Assembly (NCBI GenBank): GCA_021234155.1
Contig: JAJEKV010000032.1
Coordinates: 1,613,460 to 1,677,459 of the forward strand
DNA length: 64,000 nucleotides
Reading direction: 5' to 3'
DNA from: Isoetes taiwanensis
Taxonomy: Eukaryota; Streptophyta; Lycopodiopsida; Isoetales; Isoetaceae
In this document: positions 34,115-46,399 of the stretch, piece after piece
Layout: every line of letters starts with the position of its first letter
Position numbering within the stretch: the first letter of the stretch is position 1
Made by a program: the position numbers and the translations under genes
The notes under the pieces: generated by a model
The model's input: only the letters and a program-made list of their open reading frames with translations
Told to the model about the DNA's origin: nothing
Databases searched by the model: none

Positions 34115-36620
34115 ACTTGGGGAAGGGTGCCAGCTTGTTGGCCAACAACAGGCTGCCTGGACAATTCTAATGCTAACTCTTTGATTTAAACCTTGTTCAA
34201 AAATTGGCATATATGCTGGTGATGACTTAGAAAGCCAACTGATAAAAGACCAGAATTTAAGTTTGTACTATGCATTAATTACTTAATTTATGAATGTCTT
34301 GCTACTCCAAAAGCAGCCTGGACATCCAATTGCCACATGTGGAGGAAAACAGATCCAACTTCGGGCCATGTTCGAAGGTAGAAGACCAAAACTCTGCCCA
34401 AACATAAAGCCTTCAAGAACCTAACAACTCACGGGGTTTACATTTGGGAGGCCTATCTTTGTCGATTCGACTTGGACCTTGCGCCATGTCTTGGGGGGGG
34501 AGAGGAGGGAAGGTTGGCGCTAGAGCATGGTCCTTAAAAGCCCCCTGGAGCGAGCTTGCCCCAAGAGCTCTCCTGAAGGCCCTGGTGATGGAGCAAATTC
34601 CCCTCTCTGGAACCATGATTTGGCTCTGCCAATGGACTCAAAACATCGACATGGCCCTACGACCAAGTTTCATGGCCAGTCAATTGGCCTAGGAGGTGGA
34701 TGCTGGATAGTGCCGTGTAGGGCATAAGTGCTTCTTTCTTTTGCAAAACTGACCGTATAACTTGCTCCCTAGGGTAATTTTGCTATTCTGGATGGCTTGG
34801 TAAAGTCGAGTTGCCAATCTAGAGCATCCTCAGTGCCCAAAAGACAAAACACTTCGGTTTCCACACGGTTGCCTGCATAATGTTTCACGGTTTGATAACT
34901 TCAACCGGACTGATCTTGGATTTTTTTGGACCTACTCAAAGCAGGGCATTTGAACGGAGGATTCAATGGTCGGATGTGGGAACCGAGCTCCGGCGAGGGG
35001 GCGCTGCCAGGATAGGCTGCCTCAGGAATTTGTTTGGGACCTGGATCCTGGGGTCTCGATTCGCCCCTCTGGTGAGGTGGTCGGCAAGATTCTGTTCTTG
35101 TTTAACTTGGAAAAGGGTGCTAGTTCGGCTAACAGGCTGCCCGAACCGTTCCAATGCTAACTCTTTGATTTAAACCTTGTCCGAAAATTCGAAAAACTGA
35201 CCTGTATGCTGGTGATGACTTGGGAAGCCAGTTGACAAAAAACTAGATTTTATAAATGTCTTGCTACTCCAAAAGTAGCCCTGGACTTCCACTTGCCACA
35301 TTTGGAGAACGACATATCCAAACTCCATTCTGTCAGTTCCCTTTATTTTGCATTCTCAACTACAGCTTCTTGGCTTTGTCCCAAATGCAAATTCGGCCCT
35401 CAAAACGCAAACCCTTCAAGAACCTGGCAACTCACAGGATTTACGTTTTGGAAGCTCTATCCGTGTCAGATTTGACTAAGACCTTGCATTGTGTCTTTAT
35501 GTAGAGGGGGGTGTTGACGCCATAGCACGAACCCAAAAAACCACCCAGAAGTAGCTTGCCCGAAGAGTCCTCTCGCAAAGGCCCTGGCGATGGATGGGCA
35601 AATTCCCCTCTCTGGAACCATGATTTGGCTCTGACAATGGACTCAGAACATTGACATTGCCCTAGGGACCAAGTTTCATAGCCAGAAGAGCAACCCTTCT
35701 CAAAGAAGCGCCAAGTAGCTCATGTCCAACACACTTGTAGTCAATTGGCCTAGGAGGTGGATGCTGGATACTACCGTGTAGGGCATAAGTGTTTCTTTCT
35801 TTTGCAAATCTAACCATGTAACTTGCTCCCTAGGGTAAGTTTTCCATTCCGGATGATTTGGCAAAGTCAAATTGCCAATCAGGAGGAACTGCAGTGCCCG
35901 AGCGATAAAACACGTCATTTTCTATATGGTTGCCCGCAGGACACTTCGTAGTTTGATATGTTCTTCCAGACCAATCTTGGATTTTTTTGGACCTCCTCGA
36001 AGAAGGGCCCTTGAACGGAGGATTCAATGGTCAGATAGGGGAATCGAGCTCTGAGGGGCTGGTCATTAGCATACGGCCTACACCCTCCTCCTCTGGGGGA
36101 GGGGGGAGGGGATGCTGCTAAGAAAAGCTACCTCGAGTTTTTGGGGCTTGGATCCTGGGGTCTGGACTCTCCCCTCTAGTGAGGCGGCCCTATAAGGTCC
36201 TGGCCTTGTTTGACTTGGGGAAGGGTGCCAGCTCGGCTGCCCAACAACAAGCTGCCCGAACCGTTCTAATGCTAACTCTTTGATCTAAACCTTGTCCAAA
36301 AATTCAGAAAATTGGCCTGGATGTTGGTGATGACTTAGGAAGCCAGCTGACAAAAAACCAGAATTTAATTTCGTACTATGCATTGATTAACAAATTTGTG
36401 AATGTCTTGCTACTGCAATAGCAGCCCTGGACTTCTAATTGCCACATCAAGAGGAGGACAGATCCAAACTCCATTCCGACAGTTTCCCTTGCTTCGAGTT
36501 ATCAACTGCAGCTTAAGGCCACGTCCCAAGTGCAAAAGACCAAAACTCGACCTCCAAAATGCAAACCCTTCAAGAAACTTCCAACACATTGAGTTGAAAT
36601 TCTACAGAGACGATGACTGA
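34115..36620 (+). repeat. 1-kb tandem repeat, two full units and a partial third
   Basis: Units start near 34115, 35100 and 36208. The marker tgctaactctttgat falls at 34171, 35155 and 36270 (periods 984 and 1115 bp). Other markers recur in order: gaatgtcttgctactcc, ccatgatttggctctg, gtgtagggcataagtg and gaacggaggattcaatgg. No coding frame is conserved between the units. The partial third unit leads directly into LINE-B ORF1. Confidence 0.88.
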
Positions 36621-36689
36621 TGCTAGAAACAATTACCTAAATGGTTAATAGAAGCATGTCACATCCAGCACTTGTCTAAATTAATCTCC

Positions 36690-38155
36690 ATCCAGCACTT
36701 GCCTCCTGGGGTGCCCCTGGATACCTCTCAGGGTGCCAGGGCGGCAGCCCCAACTCCTGTGCACCCGGCCTGGCGGAGCAATGACACTGTTGCTCGCATC
36801 ACTCGGCCGGGATTTTCAGATTGGAACAAGCGCAAGGTTCCGGAGGGTGTAAATTCTTTACTGGTGGTCAAAAAGCACTGTCCAGACAAGTGCTTTAACT
36901 GCTAAAAATCTCACATCCAACGTGAATTTGACATGCATATTGTGTTTGAAAATTGAGTATTACAAATAATAAATGTGTCTAAAAAATATTAAAGTAGGGA
37001 AAATGAGGTACCAACTAATATAATTATTTTGTAACATCAAATTTTGTATTAGCTAAGTGCTTTATGTGCTAAGTGCTGTCGCGGAAAGTTGTACACCACC
37101 AAAGAATTTACACCCCGGAGTGTAGGACTGCCCGTGTTCAAGAGGCTCTGAAATTTGTGGAGGATCATCACTCTGTTGACCTGCAGGCAGCTCTTCCAGA
37201 GACTCCATGGATAGATATTGATCATACCAGGCATGTTCAGACCATTGAGAATCTAGTTTCATTTGCGGTATTGGGCTACTTCACGGGTTACATATTGGAC
37301 ACGAGGAGGTTTAGATCTTGGCTTGCTGGACATCTGAGGCGGATTGGTTTGCCCAGGTATCAGTCTCTGAAATTCCTACCAAATAATTTCTTCATTATCA
37401 TGTTTGAGGCTGAGTCTTCCGTGCGGCAATTGGTTAGTCGGGGAGTGGATACTTTGGGTGAATCTTATGTGTGTATCAGTATTATACTCCGGCAATGTCC
37501 ACCAGTTCTTTGACAGCGGTTAAAATCCCGTGTTGGTTCCAGATTCAGGATCTTCCTCCTGATCTGAGGGTGCCCGATTTCTTGGTTTCTATGGCTAATG
37601 GCCTGGGTGTATATTTGGCTCATTCTATTGTGCAGGTCCCCGAGATCTGTGTTGCTCTGCCTGCTTTGCAGCCTGTGCCCACTTCTCTTCCAGTGCGTAG
37701 TGGTCCGCATTTTCTCTTCCGATTGAAGCTTTTGAATGGCTCTGAGATCCGACGGATGTTTCCATCTATTGTGCTACCATCTGACCCTGTTGATGATCCT
37801 GCTGGTGCTTGTGATGTGATAGGGGTTGCGGGTGCTTATGCAGGGGCCCGAGATTCCTCTGTTCCTGAGGCAACAGGCAGAGGACTCCGTGGTGCAGTGA
37901 GTAGAGTTGGACGAGGTGGTGTGGTTGGGAGAGGTGGTGTGGGACGAGGCCGGGGCAGGCTTGCTGCTGGCTGCCCATTGGATGGCGGGGCTAGGGGGCG
38001 TGGTGGCTCAGGGGAGGGCTCAGATGATTTGGTTGTGGCTAGGTCTGAGGACAGGGCTGTGGGAGGGGCTGGTGATCCTGTTGGGGATGTCCCGATAGCG
38101 GTATGTGCTGAGCATGAGGTGGCGTGGCTGGAGCAGCCCGGTTGGAGGTAGAGAC
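36690..38155 (+). pseudogene. LINE-B ORF1
   Basis: The N-terminal part reads AWRSNDTVARITRPGFSDWN (36769-36825) and is interrupted after VPE by a MITE at 36846-37114. The frame resumes with CRTARVQEALKF. The core contains GYFTGYILDTRRFRSWLAGH and YQSLKFLPNNFF. A frameshift near 37480-37510 leads to IPCWFQIQDLPPDLR and HFLFRLKLLNGSEIRRMF. The C-terminus is Gly/Arg-rich (37860-38030: GRGGVGRGRGRLAAG), an RGG-like RNA-binding tail, and includes LPTRVGSG over a perfect palindrome. It would bind LINE RNA. Without the MITE and one frameshift it would be close to complete. Confidence 0.85.
36846..37114. mobile_element. 269-bp MITE in LINE-B ORF1
   Basis: Terminal inverted repeats ggtgtaaattcttt...ggtggt are at both ends, and further inside the motif aagcact / agtgctt is repeated near both ends. 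CCGGAG flanks it on both sides (36840-36845 and 37115-37120), a target duplication of at least 6 bp. The interior is AT-rich and non-coding. Removal of the element and one CCGGAG joins VPE to CRTAR in frame, which confirms the insertion boundaries. Confidence 0.9.
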
Positions 38156-38191
38156 TAGTGTGGCCCATGACTCTATGGAGGTGCCTGGGGG

Positions 38192-38213
38192 ACTTCCAAC
38201 ACGTGTTGGAAGT
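38192..38213. repeat. perfect 22-bp palindrome with CACGTG centre
   Basis: Two 11-bp arms, acttccaacac and its complement, meet at the E-box/G-box core CACGTG near the end of LINE-B ORF1. LINE-A has five relatives at the same protein position. Confidence 0.85.
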
Positions 38214-38341
38214 GGAATGTCACGTAGAGCGGCTGTGGATCACATTGCTGTGATTAATCCTCTGGCTCTAGATGATGACTCTGTGGAGTGGGCTGATGGC
38301 CTAGTGGGTAGGCATGTGGGGCTGGACACTTCTCCTCCGGG

Positions 38342-41300
38342 ATGAATAGGTCGATCCTTAGTTGGAATGTGCGGGGGGTGCGGTCCTCGAGTCGTAAGAG
38401 GGCTCGTGTTTCTTTGGCACTTCGGCAGTTGCGTCCTGATATTGTTTGCATTCAGGAGCATAAGTGTCACAAGGGTGATATGTCCAGGCTCATGAATATG
38501 GTTGGTAGGCAGTTTGCCTCCATTGCTTCTTCTTCTGGGTGGACTAGTGGGGGTACTCTTATTGCTTGGAGGATGGATGTGCAGGTCACGTACTCGACAG
38601 CGGACAGGTTTGGTCGGTGGGCAATAATTAAGTGGTTGGAGGGAGGGCAAGAGTGGGGGATTGTTAATGTTTATGCCCCTAATCAGCCTTCTCAGCGGGG
38701 TGCTTTATGGGCCACAGTCCGGAATAAGTTGCGAGCCCTTGGTGGGTTGTAGGTCGCTTGGTTGCTGTTAGGGGACTTCAATATGGTAGAGCGAGTAGAG
38801 GATCGCTCTGGTTCTGGAACCCAGGTTGTGGATGGGTTTGAGAGGGATCAATAGTCTCGTTTGTTGCAGAATTTGGCCTTGGTTGAGGTCCCTGGGGACT
38901 TGTCTTTCACCTATTGTAATAGGCAGATTGGTGCGGGCCGGGCGTATGCTAGGCATGACCGGTGCTATGCTTCCCCATGCGCACTGGATGGTGTGCCCTC
39001 TTTGCACCTGAGTAACATTACGTCTACCTCCATTTTCGATCATTACCCTCGGGTCTTGTCGGTCGAGGTGCGGTTGCCTCTTGGCCCTCTAGGGATCGGT
39101 GTCCGTTTGAACACCCGACTTCGGCCGATGCGATTTTTCGGCCCGATTGCGAGGGAGTTGTGGCTTGATACCTTTTCATCTCGGGAAGGGTATATCTGGT
39201 ATGGTGACTGTGTTGGCCAGGGTGAAGCGTTTTGCCAAGGTCTTTGGTCCGGCGTGTGCGATGGGAGTGGGGAGTTGCATGGTCTATATCGGGGAGTTGG
39301 AGGCGGTCGGGCGCTTTCCGATGGCATTAGGGAGAATCACGGTGTTGCAGTATTGTTGCTGGAGCAGGTTAAAGTGCAGGAGGCGCGTGTGAAGGCTGCC
39401 CTTACCTGGTTGAAGGAGGGGGACACAAGTTCGTCGGTGTTCTTTTAGAACGACTAAGCGTGGCGATATCACGACATCTATGGCTCTTGCTTTGCCTGAT
39501 GGCCGGACTTTGGAGGATCCGCTGATTTGCAGAGGTATGTGCATGCTCATTTCTCAGTTTTTTAAGGCAGTATGCCTCTTCTCTATGAGCGGGAGATCAC
39601 GAGGAGCTTGTTTTGAAATTTTGTTAAGCCATCTATTCTGCCTCACCAGCGTGAGAGCTTGGAGCAGGAGCTCTCCAGAGAGGATTTAGCGGAGGCATGT
39701 ATGTGCATGGCCAAGGATAAATATCCTGGGCTGGATGGCATCCCTGTGGAGTTCTTTCAGACTTATTGGGAAAGGGTTGGTGAGTCTGTGTACCAGGTGT
39801 AACTTGAGTTGCTGCAGTCTTCTCAAATGGATAGGATCTTGAATACCGCATGCATTTCCTTGATTCCTAAGGTTAAGCAGCCTTCTACTATTAATGATTG
39901 GAGGCCTATCTCCTTGTTGTCCTCTGTGTATAAGATTATTGCGAAAGCCCTGGCAGAGAAGTTGAAGCCAGTGTTGACTTCTTCCATTAGTAAGGTGCAG
40001 TCTGGGTTTGTCTCTGGGACATCTTGACTAATGTTGCTGCAGCTTATGAGGGCCTTTATTGGGCCAGGAGAACATGTCAAGGCATTGCCTATCTTAAGCT
40101 TGACTTTGCTAAAGCTTACGATAGTGTCCGTTGGGAGTTCTTGTCTGCCATGATGTTAGCATTAGGCTGTGGTCCACGCTTTACAGAGACAGTCATGAAG
40201 CTGCATAGGTCAGCACGGGCTACGGTGGTGTGCCAGGGTGAACCCTCCACCTTTTTCTCCTTAGGCAGAGGGGGTGCGTCAGGGGTGTCCTTTGGCACCG
40301 TTTTTGTTTACGATTGTGGCGGAGGCACTATCTCAGTTGTTTTTGGCTGTAGTGGAGGAGGGGGTGGTGGATGGGCTTCGGATGCAGGATGATAGCCAGC
40401 AGATTATTAACCAGTTTGCCGATGACACTTTCCTCTTCTTGGTGGCAGAAGAGAGGAATTTGCGGAATGTGAAGGGTTTGCTAGATACTTTCTCCTTGGC
40501 CTCGGGCATTATTCTGAATTGGGGTAAATGCTCTGCATTATGGGCCCAGTTGACTCTGCCTCCCCCTTGTTTGACTCTATTCCCTTGGAAGGTGCTTCCA
40601 GGTAATGTGTGTACTAAGCTGTTGGGTATTCCCTTTGGAGGGGATGTTTCCATGGGGAGGGTGTGGGATGAGATTTTGCAGGGGTTGCAGAAACACCTCA
40701 ATTGGTGGAAGGGTAGCAAGTTGTCCATGGCAGGTAGGATCACTATTGCCAAGTCAGTACTTTGTAGCACTCATGTGTATACATCATCTGCGATGTTAGC
40801 TCCTGAGGGTAAGATACAGGCTTTGGATAAGATTGTTCAAAATTTTGTGTGGGGCGGGGATGATGAAGGGGCAGTTGTTAAAGTGGCTTGGTGGAAGTGT
40901 CTTCGCCCCCGGGAGGATGGGGGCTTGGCCATTCTGGATTTGGCGCTGCATAGTAAGGTGTTGGTCTCTAAGTTTGTATGTAGCATTCTGCAGGATGGAG
41001 CATCTTCTCCTGGTGCGGCGCTGTTGCTGCAGTCTCTTCGCCATTGTGTGGCATTTGGGAAGCCGTCTGTGCATGTAGAGTTGCCCTGGGCACTGTTGTA
41101 TGGTCTCCGGCCTTTCCCACATGCATCCCCTTTTCTCAAGGGGGTGTTGCGGGCTTTGGATCATGTGCGTGTGCTCTTCCAGCTCGATTATGCCTCAGTT
41201 TATCACCACTCTTCTCCCTTCTTGTGGGTTCCTCTGCCCCCTGCGCACTTGCCCTTGGCTGCCACCGTGCATGCTCGGACGTAGGCCCGTCCGAGGCGAG

Positions 41301-41940
41301 CTGCTGTGCTCACCTTGGAGGATTGGTATTGGGGTGGTCAGCTAGCTTTGTGGGAGTTCTTTCGAGCTCGCTTTCGCATGAGGGGCAGTGACCGGGCTAT
41401 CTGGGAACAAGTGGCAGGGAGTATTCCGCTACATATACCTATAGTCCCTCAGGATGATGTGGTGGTGCAGGTTTGGAAGGTTCATCCGGATGTTGTGTCT
41501 TCTTGTTTTGTGCGGTCTTGTTACCGGGTGCTGGCTATTCATGACACACTGCCCCCTTCAGGCAAGTGGTCTCTGCAGCTTCCGGGTTCTCGATGGCGCT
41601 CGGTTTGGACGTGGACATGGAGCTCACTTCCCCCACCGAAGGTTAGGGTGCTTCTGTGGCAGGTGGTGCACCGCTGTATCAGGGTGAATGCCCTTGTGAG
41701 TCAGTTTAGGCCGGGTGTGAGCCCTCTCTGCCCTTGTTGTGGCCTTCATCGTGAGACTGTGGAGCATTGTCTGGTTTTATGCCCTCACTTGCAGGCTGCC
41801 TGGGATTGGGTTAGGGCTCTGTTTCAGGTGAGATTGACTAGCCAGCAGTTGCTGCTTCATGTGTATCCTGGTGCTTGGCCGCTCTTGCGACAGCAAGCCT
41901 TGCATCTGTGCGTGGCCTGGTTGGGGTGACTGATTTGGAA
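38342..41940 (+). pseudogene. LINE-B ORF2: endonuclease, reverse transcriptase, zf-RVT
   Basis: The start ATG at 38342 is followed by NRSILSWNVRGVRSSSRK. Endonuclease landmarks are IVCIQEHKCH, GIVNVYAPNQ, LLLGDFNMVERVEDRSG and LSFTYCNRQ. RT begins near 39700: YPGLDGIPVEFFQTYW, ISLIPKVKQPSTINDWRPIS, KLDFAKAYDSVRWEFL, VRQGCPLAPFLF, and the catalytic FADD in INQFADDTFLFL at about 40413. The C-terminus at 41306-41929 has the pre-zinc motif KVRVLLWQVVHRC and the zf-RVT ligands CPCCGLHRETVEHCLVLCPH. In-frame stops (38750, 38853, 41282) and frameshifts (near 39440, 40020 and 40270) disable it. It would nick DNA and reverse-transcribe LINE RNA. Confidence 0.93.
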
Positions 41941-41959
41941 GCGGCGGCGGTTGTGGATC

Positions 41960-43583
41960 TGTGACGCTCCCTATTAAATATACGGCTCCCAGTCGTACAC
42001 TCCATAGGAAATCCCCCATCCGGTCCTTCGACCGCACGGGCCCTCCGTCTATCCCGCACTCTGGAATCACCGTAGCGCGGGAAGGGGACACGAAGGTGTC
42101 TTGCGCGCCCTTCCCCTATGGGCTCCTATCACAGCGGAAGCATAAACATCGTAAGAACTAGCAATAACAATACATCATACTACCTCGAAGGGTAGCTCAT
42201 CCACATATCCATAGCTGCAAAGAACATAATCATATGCCATAAAACATGAGAGCTCCTACCCGTGGCTCTGACTCATAAGGAGGTCGACTGACTGGATAGG
42301 TCTCAAGATAGAGCAGACCGAGTCATAACAATGGCGGGGCTGGCTATAGACAATGGCTAGGGTTGACCACTCCATCCGCCCCTCCTGTGCACACTTTGCA
42401 GATGGGTTAGATCAGGCTCTGGCATGACTCTAGCCTTCCGGATACGCAATCCCATGGCATCACCCATCGGGACTACTCCAGGTTGCATCTCCCTGGTCCG
42501 TCGAGGCAGGAAGGGTTGCATCTCCCCTTCCCGGGGGTCTAGAGGCTCCTCGGGCGGCTAGAGAATCATGGCGACACACGATTCATACCCGACTGAACCC
42601 CCCAAAACAAGAGCTTGCAACTCTTGAGAGGCAGGGCGACACCATTGCCCCAGGGGGTGTCGGACCCATGCTCGGCCCACAGGAAGTGACCGACCATAAG
42701 CCTAGCCCACTATGGGATCCCCCGTAGCCCCCACTCGACAGGGATCCTCCCTCCGCATTGCCTCCCCGTTGTGTAGTGCTGAGTCACATCATAGCCTCCA
42801 TAACCCGGTGGGTTCCTATGCACAGGCCGCAATCTAATAGGAACAAAGGGATCTATACTAGAAGCATATTACATATGGCCCTAGGTCTCTACCCCCCTTC
42901 CCAATACAAGAGGAGCAACATGATCAACCATCATCACATCACATCATATCATGGTAACATCATAAGAACATCTTAACCTAATCATACATACCTAACTTAC
43001 AGTTAGGATTCCTTGATTAGGGTTCAAGATGCTCAACAAGGGTTCTAGGATGGCTCTACTCAAGATACAACATACAGACCCATCTGGAGTGCTAACTTCC
43101 AGATGAACTATCATGACTCTACTCCACCTACCTGCTCCAGAAGCGCTTCCTCCCATCCCTGGTGTCTCCATTGCTCCTTGACGTGGTCGAGGTCGTGCTC
43201 CCTCTACGATCATGCGCATACTTCGGGGGCTGCTGCACCAGGCTATGCTACGACGAAGGATGCTCGAAACGGGATTTCGAATGCGTAGATGAATGTTTAG
43301 GTGCTAGAGTCAGGAAAAGGGGTCTAGGGTTAGGGTTTGAGCCAATATAGGTTAGGGTCCACATGGGATGCCACGTGGCACCACTAGGATGGGGCCATGT
43401 GGCGGTTGCCCAATAGGATAAGGCCATGTGGAAATGGGCCTTATCCTAAGGATATCTAAGTTAAACAGTTAACTTAGATATGTGCCCCTTGCCACTTCTA
43501 AGGTATACAAGATGTGTAGACTTGTATAGTGACGGGTCCAGGAATATACGTATCTATGGTGTATATTCCCCTGGAACGTCACA
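41960..43583 (-). repeat. 3' LTR of chromovirus 2 (complete)
   Basis: On the minus strand it starts TGTGACGTTCC (43583) and ends GGGAGCGTCACA (41960), so the termini form an inverted TGTGACG/CGTCACA. Length 1624 bp. The host LINE sequence before it ends ggatc (41955-41959), the likely one half of a 5-bp target duplication. Shares blocks with 4269-5865 and 48830-49676. Confidence 0.92.
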
Positions 43584-43596
43584 TTCTCCCCCCCTT
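43584..43596 (-). other. polypurine tract of chromovirus 2
   Basis: AAGGGGGGGAGAA-type purine run on the minus strand, directly next to the LTR start. Same position and form as 4257-4268. Confidence 0.9.
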
Positions 43597-44510
43597 AGGA
43601 CAATGTTGTCCTCAGCATTGCGCTAAGGTTACGAACCTATACTATTCCTACAACAGAAGTACACAACTTCAATTTTTAACTTAATTGATCAACTTCGTTA
43701 TTAAACAGTTTATTATCAAAATTTAGGCTATATTTGTACTTATACAAAATTATATAGCCTTAACAAGGTTACTCCCTATAATAATTCAAAACATTACTAT
43801 AAGAATTACTAGGGTCCATAATTTAAATCTAAATCATGGTTCCCCCATCTTCTCGTAATGCACCCCTCCTCGATGCTCGCATCACACTTGCCTGCACGAG
43901 TAGCACATTACGTTAGTTTAGTTAATAAATTTGTGGTTTTAGGGGACCACCCCCCTTACCTAATACCTTGCACTCGATCATGGCCATTTCGGATTTGATC
44001 TTAAGGACCATTTAAGATGATCCTATCATCGCCCATGATCAAGTGCTACCTTGTACTCGGTCACCCGGTGCCGAGTACCCCTAGTGCATCATGCCCCAAG
44101 GGTTTTAAGCTAGGGAACGTCTCACGATCCCATCATCGCGCATGATCACTTTGACCTTCACCATGACCCCCTTATGGCCAGGTGTGCGAGCCCCGCATCG
44201 TGGCATAGAGAGCATCCGACCGATGTCCCATCATCGCGCACCATGCCTCACTTCCTCTCTCGCATGACCCTATTGGTCATGCGCACCTCTTGGTGCATGT
44301 TGGCCTAGAGAATGCCTTAAAGGCTTATCTCATCATCGCCTACATATTCCAAGATTCTGGCATATGTATTCCACTAGCTAGAATACATCTGCCAGAGCTA
44401 AGGCTAACTAAGAAACATACTAAGCTAACCTCCTGGCAAGTCGGGGTCGACCAAGTCGGAGACGACTCGCCCATCAAACTCCTTCATAAAGTCCGGGTAT
44501 TGCTTCTCCA
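43597..44510 (-). other. 3' untranslated region of chromovirus 2
   Basis: Between the chromodomain and the polypurine tract. AT-rich near the tract. The phrase catcatcgc with gatc context is repeated several times at 44020-44340. No gene seen. Confidence 0.6.
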
Positions 44511-44514
44511 AATC

Positions 44515-45611
44515 CTACTTCAATACCCATGTCGCGTCTTCCACTGGCAAGTGTTTCCACTTGACCAAATACTGGAGGAACTGAGATCTCCTAGTCTTCT
44601 TGAATGACTTATCAAGAATTAATTCAGGCACAATTTCAACTTGCTCCTCCGTCATTTCCAACAAAGTTGGAGTATCCAAAACCTCATCAGGATTAGGATT
44701 GTGCCTTTTCAATAAACTTACATGGAAGACTTTGTGGACTTTAAGGTGCGCCGGGAGATCCAACTTGTAGGCCTGAGAGCCCACCTTCTCCAAGATCTTG
44801 AACGGACTGCCCACCTAGGGGCAAGCTTCTTACAATTCCCTATGCGAAGCTTATCTTGCTTCACCTTGATCTTCAACCACACGCTATCACCTACCTTGAA
44901 CTCCCTTATGGTCCTGTGCCTGTCGGCTACACTCTTCTGCCGACTTCTTGCTGCTAATAGGTATTCCCTTACTTCTTCCACCAGCTGCTGCATATCTCCT
45001 AGCATCTGCTGGGATACTTCAACCTTTGACACAGGATTGTGCCAAGTATCTGGGGTTAGGCACTGGTACCCGTAATTGATCATGAAGGGAGACATATGGG
45101 ATGACTCCTGCTTCGTACTATTGTAGGCGAATTCTACCAAGTGGATGTAATCATCCCACTTGGATTGCTTATTCCACACATAACTTCTGAGCATATTGTC
45201 GATGATGCGATTCGTCCGCTCCGTCTGGCCATCCGTCTGAGGATGGTATGCCATGCTCATTGAGAGCTTGGTCTGGATCGTAGCAAAAAGATCTTGCCAG
45301 AATGCACTCATGAACTTGGAATCTCTATCTGATATTATCTCTCGAGGCATGCCATGGAGTCTAAAAATTTCCTTTACAAATAGCTTGGCAGTGTCTAAGG
45401 CTGTGTCCGTAGTTTTGCAAGGCACAAAGTGTGTCATCTTAGATAATTTGTCTACGACAACCATTAATGCATCTTTGCCTCGTAGAGTTCTAGGAAGTCC
45501 TGTGATAAAATCCATGCTTACCACTTCCCATTTTGCATTCGGCACTGCTAAAGGTTCCAAGGCTCCCGGAATTCGAAGCGGCTCTGCTTGGTCTGCTGGC
45601 ACAATTGGCAC
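44515..45611 (-). pseudogene. integrase core, C-terminal tail and chromodomain of chromovirus 2
   Basis: The frame 45611-44718 carries the DDE core: WEVVSMDFITGLP (first Asp), IISDRDSKFMSAFWQDL (second Asp), YHPQTDGQTERTNR (Glu), then SSHMSPFMINYGYQCLTPD and the tail EFKVGDSVWLKIKVKQDKLR. A frameshift near 44800 leads to 44814-44515, with GSQAYKLDLPAHLKVHKVFH and then the chromodomain QYLVKWKHLPVEDATWVLK. Integrase inserts element DNA; the chromodomain targets chromatin. All three acidic residues are present, so the break is in the tail only. Confidence 0.92.
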
Positions 45612-46399
45612 TCCCGAATATATCTGGCTATATGTTTCTTCATTCCCGGCCAGAAATAGCTACTTCGAATCTTGAAGTAGGTCTTCATAAACCCCGCATG
45701 CCCTGCTATTGGGCTGTTGTATGTGTCATGAAGAATTAACTTCCTTACATCTGACGATTCGGGCACACACAACTTATCTTTATGGTACAACAGGTTGCCT
45801 TCCTTCCTATAATGTTTGAAGGCTTCCCGTTCCTTATCTGTTCTAGCCTCTTTAGAGAGGCTTGCCCATACCTCCTTGAAATCACCATCAGATGGTAATG
45901 TCTCCTCAATTTTCTTGCCATATGCACTCAAAAGAGTCGATATAGCATTACAATGTGTTCTCGTCTCAAGGGGTCTTCTAGAGAGAGCATCAGCAACCAC
46001 ATTCAACTTACCCGGCTTATAAGCAATCTCGAAATCATACTCTTCAAGGAATTCCATCCACCTCCTATGCCTTAGATTGAGGAGTGGTTGGGTAAAGATG
46101 TATTGGAGGCTCTGGTGGTCAGTATCTAACTGAAATTTCCTTCCAAGCAAATAATGCCTCCAAATACGAAGAGCTCTCACAATAGCTAGAAGCTCCTGAT
46201 CATGGGTTGGATAACGCTGCTCGGCGTCGTTCAACTTCTTGGAATAATAGGCTACTACTCTTCCTTCTTGCATAAGGACTTCACCTGTTGTTATCTTACT
46301 TGCATCCGTTGCTACTGTCTTGTCCTTGTCTGGATCCGGTAGAATTAGCACTGGTGCTGTTGTTAAGGCTTCCTTAAGCTTTTCAAATGAAGCTTGCAC
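45548..46399 (-). pseudogene. RNase H and integrase zinc finger of chromovirus 2
   Basis: An open frame of 283 codons starts in the RT-RNase H connection ([17 protein letters not shown]). RNase H landmarks are VATDASKITTGEVLMQEGR, YYSKKLNDAEQRYPTHDQEL, TDHQSLQYIFTQ and NVVADALSRRP. The integrase zinc region has HDTYNSPIAGHAG and RECQLCQQTK (HHCC). A frameshift at about 45600 leads into the integrase core. Only one shift separates it from RT. Confidence 0.92.

Larger units (their letters stand above)
36690..41955 (+). mobile_element. LINE-B, nearly complete but disabled
   Basis: A plant LINE with ORF1 (36690-38155) and ORF2 (38342-41940: endonuclease, RT, zf-RVT). It is the same family as LINE-A and LINE-C. 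The 3' end is cut by the LTR of chromovirus 2 at 41960. The 5' end meets a tandem repeat array. GC content is much higher than the surroundings, and the sequence keeps long frames, so it is younger than LINE-A. Confidence 0.88.

Noticed and set aside
41777-42161. ORFs across 41.8-42.2 kb
   Set aside because: They cross the junction between LINE-B ORF2 and the chromovirus 2 LTR and have no biological unity.
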